This document shows positions 36,624 to 45,500 of a stretch of DNA of 64,000 nucleotides, one piece after another (the first letter of the stretch is position 1; every line of letters starts with the position of its first letter). The stretch is from the NCBI RefSeq assembly GCF_021442325.1, contig NZ_CP087879.1:1240001-1304000 (forward strand). The letters are read 5' to 3'. The position numbers were made by a program, and so were the translations under genes. The stretch comes from Agromyces marinus (GTDB lineage Bacteria; Actinomycetota; Actinomycetes; Actinomycetales; Microbacteriaceae). Under the pieces are notes generated by a model. The model was not told where the DNA came from and did not search any database. It saw only the letters and a list, made by a program, of their open reading frames with translations.

Positions 36624-37010
36624 ATGAGTGCAGTGGTGATCAGGGCTGCCGGAGCGATGTCGGTGATGCCCGGCTTCCCGTCGCAGTCGCGTTCGCCGAA
36701 GCGTCGCCTCCGGTTGACGCGGCGTGGGCGCGCGGTGTTCACGACCCTGGCGGCGCTGCCGCTCGTGGCGGGCGTGCTCACGGGGGCACTGGCCTCCGGC
36801 GGCGCGGTCGCCGGCATCGACGACGGGCGTGCGCCCGCCGTGCTCGAGACGTTCGAGGTCGGCGCGGGCGACACCCTGTGGGCCATCGCCGAGTCGATCG
36901 CGCCGTCCGCCGATCCGCGCGACGTGATCTACGAGATCATGCGACTGAACGGTCTGCGCGACGCGGTCGTGCAGCCCGGCCAGCAACTCGTGCTTCCCGC
37001 CGCTCCGTGA
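36624..37010 (+). CDS. LysM protein, probable SOS-linked division inhibitor/cell-wall protein
   Basis: 128 residues from the ATG with GGGAGGTG. Basic N-terminus, one membrane helix ([20 protein letters not shown], about residues 38-58), and a C-terminal LysM domain ([18 protein letters not shown] ... [20 protein letters not shown]). The single-pass plus LysM layout divergent from lexA equals M. tuberculosis Rv2719c and functionally B. subtilis YneA, both damage-induced septation brakes. LexA-type sites in the shared region support SOS control. In other actinobacteria nrdR follows; here hisC does. Confidence 0.8.
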   Translation: MSAVVIRAAGAMSVMPGFPSQSRSPKRRLRLTRRGRAVFTTLAALPLVAGVLTGALASGGAVAGIDDGRAPAVLETFEVGAGDTLWAIAESIAPSADPRDVIYEIMRLNGLRDAVVQPGQQLVLPAAP

Positions 37011-37046
37011 GTGCGGACCCCGCCGAAACAGGCGCAACCGCGCGGA

Positions 37047-37052
37047 TAGCAT
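37047..37052 (+). promoter_or_regulatory. Putative -10 for leaderless hisC
   Basis: TAGCAT, 6 nt before the GTG at 37059; no ribosome site. Confidence 0.5.
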
Positions 37053-37058
37053 TGATCG

Positions 37059-38159
37059 GTGACGAGTCTCGACGATCTGCCCATCCGTGACGACCTGCGT
37101 GGCAAGGCGCCGTACGGTGCGCCGCAGAAGCACGTGCCGGTCGCGTTGAACGTCAACGAGAACACGCATCCGATCCCGGAGGACGTGGCGCACGACATCG
37201 TCGCGCGCGTCGCTGCGGCGATCATCGGCCTGAACCGGTACCCCGACCGGGAGTTCACCGATCTGCGCACGGCGCTCGCGGACTACCTCGGCCACGACCT
37301 CGCCCCCGAGCACATCTGGGCGGCCAACGGCTCGAACGAGGTCCTCCAGCACGTGCTGCAGGCGTTCGGCGGTCCGGGGCGGACCGCGCTCGGCTTCGGT
37401 CCGACCTACTCGATGTACGGGCTCATCGCCGACGGCACGGGCACCGCGTGGATCGCGGCGGACCGCGACGCCGACTTCGAACTCGCGCCCGAGACGGCCG
37501 TCGCCGCGATCCGTCGACACGACCCCGACATCGTGCTGCTCTGCTCGCCGAACAATCCGACCGGCACCCCGCTCCCGCCCGAGACCGTCGCGGCCGTCGC
37601 GGATGCGGCGCGCGGCGTCGTGGTCGTCGACGAGGCCTACCACGAGTTCGCCGCCCCCGGGACGCCGAGCGCGCTCGAACTGCTCCGCGGTCGACCGCGT
37701 CTGCTCGTCTCGCGCACGATGAGCAAGGCCTTCGCGTTCGCCGGCGCGCGCGTCGGCTACCTCGCAGCCGATCCGGCCGTCGTCGACGCCCTGCGCCTCG
37801 TCCGGCTCCCGTACCACCTGTCGGCGCTCACCCAGGCCGCCGCCCTCGGCGCGCTCGCCCACGCCGACGAGATGCTCGCGATGGTCGACGAGATCCGCGG
37901 CCAGCGCGACCGCATCACGCGCGAGCTCGCGGGCATGGGCTTCACCCCGTACCGCAGCGGCTCGAACTTCGTCCTCTTCGGCGGGGTCGCCGACCCGCCC
38001 GCCGTCTTCGCGGCGCTCCTCGAGCGCGGCATCCTGATCCGCGAGATCGGACTGCCCGGATGCCTTCGGGTGACCGCCGGAACCGAGGCCGAGACCACCG
38101 CGTTCCTCGAGGCGATCGCGCTGTTCGCGCCGAACGACCCGTCGACGACCCCCGAATAG
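37059..38159 (+). CDS. hisC: Histidinol-phosphate aminotransferase
   Basis: 366 residues. PLP aminotransferase of histidine synthesis. NVNENTHP and NRYPDREFTDLR at the N-terminus, ANGSNEVLQHVLQAF, CSPNNPTGTPL, VVVDEAYHEF, and the PLP-lysine in SRTMSKAFAFAGARVGYL. hisD, usually immediately upstream in actinobacteria, is absent here; the gene has its own leaderless start. The TAG stop is part of the hisB -10 hexamer. Confidence 0.95.
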   Translation: MTSLDDLPIRDDLRGKAPYGAPQKHVPVALNVNENTHPIPEDVAHDIVARVAAAIIGLNRYPDREFTDLRTALADYLGHDLAPEHIWAANGSNEVLQHVLQAFGGPGRTALGFGPTYSMYGLIADGTGTAWIAADRDADFELAPETAVAAIRRHDPDIVLLCSPNNPTGTPLPPETVAAVADAARGVVVVDEAYHEFAAPGTPSALELLRGRPRLLVSRTMSKAFAFAGARVGYLAADPAVVDALRLVRLPYHLSALTQAAALGALAHADEMLAMVDEIRGQRDRITRELAGMGFTPYRSGSNFVLFGGVADPPAVFAALLERGILIREIGLPGCLRVTAGTEAETTAFLEAIALFAPNDPSTTPE

Positions 38160-38162
38160 GAT
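38157..38162 (+). promoter_or_regulatory. Putative -10 of hisB, overlapping the hisC stop
   Basis: TAGGAT, 6 nt before the ATG at 38169; its TAG is the hisC stop codon. Confidence 0.45.
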
Positions 38163-38168
38163 GACCGC

Positions 38169-38786
38169 ATGAGCACCACCGAACGCCCATCGCGCACCGC
38201 GCGCGTCCAGCGCGAGACCAGCGAATCGAGCATCGACCTGTCGATCGACCTCGACGGCACGGGCGCGAGCGACATCGAGACGAGCGTGCCGTTCTACGAC
38301 CACCTCCTCACCGCGTTCGCGAAGCACTCGCTCACCGACCTCACCGTGCGCGCGCGCGGCGACATCGAGATCGACGTGCACCACACCGTCGAGGACGTCG
38401 GCATCGTCCTCGGCACGGCGATCCGACAGGCGCTCGGCGACAAGCGCGGCATCTCGCGCTACGGCGACGCGCTCGTGCCGCTCGACGAGGCGCTCGCGCA
38501 GGCCGTGGTCGACATCTCCGGGCGCCCCTACCTCGTGCACACGGGCGAGCCGGCCGGGTTCGAGTTCCACCTCATCGGCGGCCACTTCACCGGATCGATG
38601 GTGCGGCACGTGTTCGAGGCGATCACCCACAACGCCGGGCTCACGGTCCACATCGACGTGCGCGGCGGCCGCGACCCGCACCACATCGCCGAAGCCGAGT
38701 TCAAGGCGTTCGCCCGGGCCTTCCGCCAGGCGAAGGCGTTCGATCCGCTCGTGCGCGGCGTTCCGTCGACCAAGGGCGCGCTGTGA
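38169..38786 (+). CDS. hisB: Imidazoleglycerol-phosphate dehydratase
   Basis: 205 residues, monofunctional (no phosphatase domain). Mn-binding motifs [12 protein letters not shown] and the second [27 protein letters not shown]-type region (read as [11 protein letters not shown]), plus [17 protein letters not shown]. Dehydrates imidazole-glycerol phosphate. Stop overlaps the hisH GTG. Confidence 0.96.
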   Translation: MSTTERPSRTARVQRETSESSIDLSIDLDGTGASDIETSVPFYDHLLTAFAKHSLTDLTVRARGDIEIDVHHTVEDVGIVLGTAIRQALGDKRGISRYGDALVPLDEALAQAVVDISGRPYLVHTGEPAGFEFHLIGGHFTGSMVRHVFEAITHNAGLTVHIDVRGGRDPHHIAEAEFKAFARAFRQAKAFDPLVRGVPSTKGAL

Positions 38787-39421
38787 GCGGTGCGCGCCGA
38801 GTCGCCGTGCTCGACTACGGTTCGGGCAACGTCCACTCGGCCGTCAAGGCGCTCGAACGCGCCGGCGCCGAGGTCGAACTGACCGCGGACCGCCGAACGA
38901 TCTTGGAGGCCGACGGGCTCCTCGTGCCCGGTGTCGGCGCCTTCGCTGCTGTCATGGAGGGCCTTCGCTCGGTGCGCGGCGATGAACTCGTCGACCGGCG
39001 CCTCGCCGGAGGGCGGCCGGTGCTCGGCATCTGCGTGGGCATGCAGGTCATGTTCGAGCACGGGGTCGAGCGCGGCGTCGACACCGAGGGTCTCGGCGAG
39101 TGGCCGGGATCGGTCACCGAGCTGCCGGCCGACGTGCTGCCGCACATGGGCTGGAACACCGTGCAGCCGGATGCCGGTTCGGTCCTGTTCGACGGGCTCG
39201 CCGACGAGCGGTTCTACTTCGTGCACTCCTACGCGGCCCGGGAATGGCACCTCGACGTCATCCCGCCGTTCCCGCAGCCCGCGCTGACCTGGTCCGAGCA
39301 CGGCGGCCGGTTCCTCGCAGCCGTCGAGAACGGCCCGCTGTCGGCGACCCAGTTCCACCCCGAGAAGTCGGGGGATGCCGGCATCCGCCTGCTCGCGAAC
39401 TGGATCCGTTCGCTCGGGTGA
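38783..39421 (+). CDS. hisH: Imidazole glycerol phosphate synthase, glutamine amidotransferase subunit
   Basis: 212 residues. Class I amidotransferase: nucleophile Cys in [11 protein letters not shown] and His/Glu in QFHPEKSG. Supplies ammonia to HisF, which is not encoded in the window. N-terminal [16 protein letters not shown] is typical. GTG start in the GTGA overlap with hisB. Confidence 0.95.
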   Translation: MSGARRVAVLDYGSGNVHSAVKALERAGAEVELTADRRTILEADGLLVPGVGAFAAVMEGLRSVRGDELVDRRLAGGRPVLGICVGMQVMFEHGVERGVDTEGLGEWPGSVTELPADVLPHMGWNTVQPDAGSVLFDGLADERFYFVHSYAAREWHLDVIPPFPQPALTWSEHGGRFLAAVENGPLSATQFHPEKSGDAGIRLLANWIRSLG

Positions 39422-39451
39422 GGCAGGAGCGCGCCCCGCGTACCATCGCGC

Positions 39452-39502
39452 ATGACGGCGCGATTCGTCATCGACGGCATGGTGCGGACTAGGATTCTGT
39501 GA
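39452..39502 (+). CDS. Possible 16-residue leaderless ORF between hisH and hisA
   Basis: ATG at 39452 follows a TACCAT hexamer by 5 nt and opens a 17-codon frame ([16 protein letters not shown]) that ends just before the hisA leader. No family, no histidine codons. Coding is doubtful. Confidence 0.2.
   Translation: MTARFVIDGMVRTRIL
39490..39495 (+). promoter_or_regulatory. Putative -10 of hisA
   Basis: TAGGAT about 54 nt before the hisA ATG; start of transcription near 39503. Weak call. Confidence 0.35.
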
Positions 39503-39548
39503 CTGTGCCGAGGCCGCGCCCCGCGGCTGCTCCGATCCGAGGACAGTG

Positions 39549-40295
39549 ATGAGTGAGTTCAACAAGACCCCCCGTCTGGTGCTGCTTCCGGCAGTCGACG
39601 TGGCGGGCGGCAAGGCGGTCCGCCTGACCCAGGGCGAAGCCGGCACCGAGACGAACTACGGCGACCCGGTCGACGCGGCCGCCGACTGGGCCGACCAGGG
39701 CGCGGAGTGGATCCACCTCGTCGACCTCGACGCGGCGTTCGGCCGTGGGTCGAACGCGGGGATCCTGAAGAAGGTCATCCGGCAGGTGCGGGGTGTGAAC
39801 GTCGAGCTCTCCGGCGGCATCCGCGACGATGCGTCGCTCGAGAACGCCCTCGAGATCGGCGCGAAGCGCATCAACCTCGGCACGGCCGCCCTCGAGAACC
39901 CGGAGTGGGCGGCATCCGTCATCGCCCAGTACGGCGAGGCGATCGCCATCGGCCTCGACGTGCGCGGCACGACGCTCGCCGCGCGCGGCTGGACGAAGGA
40001 CGGCGGCGACCTCTGGCAGGTCATGGACCGGCTCGAGGAGGCGGGCGCTGCGCGCTACGTCGTCACCGACGTGACGAAGGACGGCACGCTGCAGGGGCCG
40101 AACATCGAGCTGTTGCAGCGCATCATGGAGCGCACGCGCCGCCCGGTGATCGCCTCGGGCGGCGTCGCGAGCCTCGACGACATCGCGGCGCTGCGCGAGC
40201 TCGTTCCGCACGGCCTCGAGGGCGCGATCATCGGCAAGGCCCTGTACGCGGGTGCGTTCACGCTGCCCGAGGCGCTGGATGTCGCTTCCCACTGA
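39549..40295 (+). CDS. hisA: ProFAR isomerase HisA, probably the bifunctional PriA type
   Basis: 248 residues, (beta/alpha)8 barrel. Catalytic Asp in [18 protein letters not shown] and the second acid in [24 protein letters not shown] and SGGVASLDD bind the two phosphates. In many actinobacteria this protein (PriA) also replaces TrpF; that role is inferred from lineage, not seen. ATG at 39549 preferred (an overlapping GTG at 39546 is possible). SseB gene overlaps its end by 17 nt. Confidence 0.94.
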   Translation: MSEFNKTPRLVLLPAVDVAGGKAVRLTQGEAGTETNYGDPVDAAADWADQGAEWIHLVDLDAAFGRGSNAGILKKVIRQVRGVNVELSGGIRDDASLENALEIGAKRINLGTAALENPEWAASVIAQYGEAIAIGLDVRGTTLAARGWTKDGGDLWQVMDRLEEAGAARYVVTDVTKDGTLQGPNIELLQRIMERTRRPVIASGGVASLDDIAALRELVPHGLEGAIIGKALYAGAFTLPEALDVASH

Positions 40296-41067
40296 CCCTA
40301 CGGCCGACTCGGCCGGCCGCCCGTGGGCGGGCCGGTCGTTCCAGCCCAACCCGCACGCAGCCGACGACGGGCTCATGCCCTCCGGGCTCGGTGACGCGCT
40401 CGCCCGCTTCCGGGCGGGCGAGTCCGGCCAGGCCGACGTCGTGGCCGCGTTCGGCCCGGCGCGCCTGCTGATCCCGCTGCTCGCCGAACTCGGCGACGGC
40501 GGCACCGAGGTCGGTGCGCACGGGCACGCGATCGAGAAGAGCCAGGAGCTCTCGATCGTCACGGTCGAAGGACCGGACGGGCGCCGCGTGCTGCCCGTGT
40601 TCGGCTCGGTCGAGGCGATGACGGCCTGGAACCCCGCCGCCCGCCCGGTGCCCGCGGACGGCGTGCGCGTCGCGCTCGCCGCGGCGGACGACGCGACCGA
40701 GCTCGTCGTGCTCGATCCCGGATCGGCGACCGAGTTCGTGCTGCGCAGGCCCGCGGTGTGGGCGGTGGCGCAGTCCAGGCCGTGGCATCCGCCGTTCGAG
40801 TCCGAAGCCGTTCGGGCCGCGTTCGAACGTTCGATCGGCGGCGAACTCGCGGTGCTCGGCGTCGAACTGGCACCGGGGGACCCCACCGCACGACTGCGGG
40901 GCCCGGAGCTCGTCGTGCGGCTGACGCTCGTGGCGGGACTGACCCGGCAGGAACTCGACGCCACGACCGCGCGCCTCGCGCGGCGCTGGGCCGCCGATGA
41001 CGTGATCGCGACCGGGGTGGACTCGCTCGCGGTCAAGCTCGTCGGAGGCGACCGGGAGCCGGCCTGA
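40279..41067 (+). CDS. SseB-family protein
   Basis: 262 residues, overlapping the hisA end. Contains an SseB N-terminal-type domain: [45 protein letters not shown] and [18 protein letters not shown]. SseB-like proteins are widespread beside hisA in actinobacteria; function unknown (the enteric SseB name concerns serine-sensitivity). A C-terminal domain of unknown function follows. Probably cotranscribed with hisA. Confidence 0.83.
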   Translation: MSLPTDPTADSAGRPWAGRSFQPNPHAADDGLMPSGLGDALARFRAGESGQADVVAAFGPARLLIPLLAELGDGGTEVGAHGHAIEKSQELSIVTVEGPDGRRVLPVFGSVEAMTAWNPAARPVPADGVRVALAAADDATELVVLDPGSATEFVLRRPAVWAVAQSRPWHPPFESEAVRAAFERSIGGELAVLGVELAPGDPTARLRGPELVVRLTLVAGLTRQELDATTARLARRWAADDVIATGVDSLAVKLVGGDREPA

Positions 41068-41147
41068 CGCGTTGACGCCGTCCCCGCCCGGGTGGAGGAT
41101 CGGGGTGCGCGTCGGTGCGTGCCGGGGCGCTGAGGCGGGTGGGGGCC

Positions 41148-42530
41148 ATGACCTACGACGAGTCGCTGCTGGACGTTGCGCACCGCAGCGCGGCGGACTG
41201 GCTGCGGGGTGTGGCCGAACGACCGATTCCGCCGCGCGCGGACGTCGACGAGCTGGCCGACTCGCTCGGCAGGGACCTGCCAGAGCGCGGCGAGCCGGCG
41301 CCGGAGGTCGTCGCCCGGCTCGCCGAGCGCGCCGAGCCCGGCCTCATCGCGATCGGCTCGCCGCGGTTCTACGGATGGGTGATCGGCGGAACCCAGCCCG
41401 TCGCGCTCGCGGCCGACTGGCTGGTCTCGGCGTGGGATCAGAACGCGGGGCTGCGCAAGATCACGCCCGCCGTCGCGGCGCTCGAGGAGATCGCCGGCGC
41501 CTGGCTCCTCGACCTGCTCGGGCTGCCCGCGGGAGCCGACGTCGGCTTCGCGACCGGCGCGACGACGGCGCAGACCGCGTGTCTCGCGGCCGCGCGCGAC
41601 GAGGTCCTGCGGCGCGTCGGCTGGGATGCCCTGCAGGAGGGCCTCGCGGGCGGTCCGCGCATCCGTTGGATCGTGGGGGAGGAGCGGCACGGGACGATGG
41701 ACCTCGCCGCCCGCTACCTCGGGCTCGGTGCGCCGACGGCCGTCGCGTGCGACGACCAGGGGCGGCTGTGCGCGGACGCGCTCGAGGCCGAGCTCGCGCG
41801 CGGTGACGGGCCCGCGATCGTCGCGCTGCAGGCGGGCAACATCCACTCGGGCGCGTTCGACCCGTTCGCCGACGCGTGCCGCATCGCGCACGAGGCCGGC
41901 GCGTGGGTGCACGTCGACGGGGCGTTCGGGCTGTGGGCCGCGGCATCCCCTCGGCTGGCCCACCTGACGGCCGGGATGGCCGCCGCGGACTCGTGGTCGA
42001 CCGACGCGCACAAGACGCTCAGCGTGCCGTACGACTGCGGCATCGCGATCGTGCGCGATCCCGCGGCGATGCGCCGCGCGCTCAGCATGCACGCCAGCTA
42101 CCTCCAGGCGACCGAGGTCGGCGCCGACCCTCACGAGAAGGTGCTCGAACTCTCGCGGCGGGCGCGCGGCGTGCCGACGTGGGCGGTGCTGCGGCATCTC
42201 GGTCGCTCCGGGGTCGCAGATCTCGTGGACCGGCTCGCCGGTTCGGCGCGGATCATCGCCGACGGGCTCGCACGGCTGCCCGGCGTCGAGGTGCTCAACG
42301 ACGTGGTCTTCACGCAGGTGTGCATCGCGCTGCCCGACGACGCGGCGACCGAGGCGCTGAGCTCGGCGCTGTGGGCGGACGGCGAGGTGCTCGCGATGAC
42401 CTCCCGCTGGCGCGGGCGCGCGGTCGTGCGGTTCTCGGTGAGCAACTGGGGAACGGATGCCGCGCAGGCGCGCCGCACGGTCGACGCCGTCGCCCGGGTG
42501 CTGGCGGGACTGTCGGCGGCATCCGGTTGA
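41148..42530 (+). CDS. PLP-dependent group II decarboxylase-like protein
   Basis: 460 residues, fold type I. PLP-binding blocks: GFATGATTAQTACLAAARDEVL, WVHVDGAFGLWAA (Asp that holds the pyridine nitrogen) and the Schiff-base lysine in STDAHKTLSVPYDCG. It resembles the aromatic-L-amino-acid/glutamate/tyrosine decarboxylase superfamily; the substrate cannot be read, and some relatives are aldolases or lyases. A GTG at 41115 would add 11 residues; the ATG at 41148 after GAGGCGGGTGGGGG is preferred. Only 8 nt from lhr. Confidence 0.85.
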   Translation: MTYDESLLDVAHRSAADWLRGVAERPIPPRADVDELADSLGRDLPERGEPAPEVVARLAERAEPGLIAIGSPRFYGWVIGGTQPVALAADWLVSAWDQNAGLRKITPAVAALEEIAGAWLLDLLGLPAGADVGFATGATTAQTACLAAARDEVLRRVGWDALQEGLAGGPRIRWIVGEERHGTMDLAARYLGLGAPTAVACDDQGRLCADALEAELARGDGPAIVALQAGNIHSGAFDPFADACRIAHEAGAWVHVDGAFGLWAAASPRLAHLTAGMAAADSWSTDAHKTLSVPYDCGIAIVRDPAAMRRALSMHASYLQATEVGADPHEKVLELSRRARGVPTWAVLRHLGRSGVADLVDRLAGSARIIADGLARLPGVEVLNDVVFTQVCIALPDDAATEALSSALWADGEVLAMTSRWRGRAVVRFSVSNWGTDAAQARRTVDAVARVLAGLSAASG

Positions 42531-42538
42531 ATGGCAGG

Positions 42539-45500
42539 GTGACCGGGGCGCTGGATTCGTTCGCGCCCGCGACGCGGGCGTGGTTCACCGAGTCGTTCCG
42601 TGCGCCGACCTCCGTTCAGGAGGCTGCGTGGCGGGCGATCGCGGCGGGCGAGCATGCGCTGGTGGTCGCGCCGACCGGGTCGGGCAAGACGCTCGCGGCG
42701 TTCCTGTCGGCGATCGACCGGTTGCACCACGCCGAACCCGCCGAGCAGCGGCGCACCCGCGTGGTCTACCTCTCGCCGCTCAAGGCCCTCGGCGTCGACG
42801 TGGAACGCAACCTCCGGGCGCCGCTCGTGGGGATCGCCCGAACCGCCGCGGCGCTCGGGGTTGCGGTGCCCGAGGTCTCCGTCGGCGTGCGCTCGGGCGA
42901 CACGACGCCCGCCGACCGGCGCGCGCTCGTGACGCGGCCGCCCGACATCCTCATCACGACGCCCGAGTCGCTGTTCCTCATGCTGACCTCCCAGGCGCGC
43001 GAGACGCTCGCGGGCGTCGAGACCGTCATCGTCGACGAGATCCACGCGCTCGCCGGCACCAAGCGCGGGGCGCACCTCGCGCTCTCGCTCGAGCGGCTCG
43101 ACGAGCTCGCCGCGGCACCCGTGCAGCGCATCGGACTCTCGGCGACCGTGCGACCGCACGACGAGGTCGCGCGATTCCTGGCGGGCACCCGCCCCGTGTC
43201 GGTCGTCGCGCCCCCGTCGGGCAAGCGATTCGACCTGCGCGTGACCGTGCCGGTCGACGACCTGGCCGACCTCTCGGGCGGACCGGACGGATCGGGCGAA
43301 CCCGGCGGCTCGGTCTGGCCGCACGTCGAGGGGGCGATCCTCGACGAGGTGCTCGCACACCGTTCGACGATCGTGTTCGCCAACTCGCGCAGGCTCGCCG
43401 AACGACTCACGGCGCGGCTGAACGAACTGTGGGCGGAGCGGACCGCCGAAGCCACCGGGCTCGAGCCGACGGGCCCCGGAGCGGTCGCGCGCCGGCCGGC
43501 GGGGCTCGCGCCCGTCGCGATCGGGCCGGCCGCGGCATCCGCCCAGGGCTCGCCGCCCCGCCGTCCGCCCGCGGAACTTCCCGGGGCGTCCGGGCTGACC
43601 ACGGGCGCCGCCGCGGTCATCGCGCGCTCGCACCACGGCTCGGTCAGCAAGGAGGAGCGCGCGCTCGTCGAGTCCGACCTGAAGGCCGGGCGACTGCGGT
43701 GCGTCGTGGCGACGTCGAGTCTCGAGCTCGGGATCGACATGGGCGCGGTCGACCTGGTCATGCAGGTCGAGTCGCCGCCGTCGGTCGCGAGCGGGCTGCA
43801 GCGCATCGGGCGGGCCGGGCACCAGGTCGGCGAGGTCTCCAAGGGGCTGCTGTTCCCCAAGCACCGGGCCGACCTGCTGCACTCGGCGGTCGTCGCGGAG
43901 CGCATGGTCGCGGGCGGCATCGAGCCGCTGCGGATCCCCGCGAACCCGATCGACGTGCTCGCACAGCACACGGTCGCGGCCGCGGCGGTCGACGAATGGG
44001 AGGTCGAGCACTGGTTCGACCTCGTGCGCCGCGCGGCGCCGTTCGCGACGCTCCCGCGCTCGGTGTTCGACGCGATCCTCGACCTGCTCGCCGGGCGCTA
44101 CCCGTCCGACCGGTTCGGCGAGCTGCGACCGCGCATCGTGTGGGACCGCGACACCGGCACGATCACGGGCCGGCGAGGCGCGCAGCGACTCGCCGTCACG
44201 AGCGGCGGCACGATCCCGGACCGGGGCATGTTCGGCGTGTTCATGGTCGGCGAGGCCGGTCCCGGCCGGCGCGTCGGCGAGCTCGACGAAGAGATGGTGT
44301 ACGAGTCGAGGGTGGGCGACGTGTTCGCGCTCGGTGCCACGAGCTGGCGCATCCAGGAGATCACCCACGATCGGGTGATCGTCTCGCCGGCGTTCGGCGA
44401 GCCCGGCCGCCTGCCCTTCTGGAAGGGCGACGGCATCGGCCGCCCGGCCGAGCTCGGCGCCGCCATCGGCGCGTTCATCGGCGAGCTCTCGGCAGCCGAC
44501 CAACCGGCCGCGCTCGCGCGAGTGGCCGCCGCGGGCCTCGACGAGCGCGCGGGCGCGAACCTGGTGCGCTTCATCGCCGACCAGCGCGAGGCGACGAACG
44601 TCGTGCCCGACCACGAGCACCTGGTCGTCGAGCGGTTCCGCGACGAGCTCGGCGACTGGCGCATCGTGCTGCACTCGCCCTACGGCCTGCGCGTGCACGC
44701 GCCGTGGGCGCTCGCGGTCGACGCGCGCGTGCACGAACGCCTCGGCGTCGAGGCGCACGCCGTCGCCAGCGACGACGGCATCGTGCTGCGCATCCCCGAT
44801 GCGGCAGACGAGCCGCCCGGCAGCGAGCTGTTCGACTTCGAACCCGACGAGCTCGCGCAGATCGCGACCGAACGGGTCGGCGACTCGGCCCTGTTCGCCT
44901 CGCGGTTCCGGGAATGCGCGGCGCGCGCGCTGCTGCTGCCGCGGCAGAACCCCGGCCGCCGGTCGCCGCTCTGGCAGCAGCGGCAGAAGGCGTCGCAGCT
45001 GCTCGAGGTCGCGCGCGACTATCCGGAGTTCCCGATCGTGCTCGAAGCCGTGCGCGAGTGCCTCCAGGACGTGTACGACCTGCCCGCCCTCCGCAGCCTC
45101 GCCGAGCGCATCCGCGGGCGGAAGGTGCGCTTCGTCGACGTCGCGACCGAGACCGCGAGCCCGTTCGCCGCGAGCCTGCTCTTCGGATACGTCGGGGCGT
45201 TCATGTACGAGGGCGACGCGCCGCTCGCCGAACGCCGCGCGGCGGCGCTCTCGCTCGATCCCGGCATGCTCGCCGAACTGCTGGGCACGGTCGAACTGCG
45301 CGAACTGCTCGATCCGGGTGTCGTGGAGGAGACCGAGCGGATGCTCCAGCGCCGGCATCCCGACCGGCTCGCGCGCGGCGAGGAGGGGGTCGCCGACCTG
45401 CTGCGCGAGCTCGGCCCGCTCACGGGCGCCGAGATCGCCGAGCGGGTCGACGAGACGACGGATGCCGCGGCATCCGTCACCGCGCTCGTCGCCGCCCGCC

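Noticed and set aside
39489-42197. 902-codon minus-strand frame opposite hisA, sseB and the decarboxylase
   Set aside because: Shadow frame; low-complexity translation without start signal.
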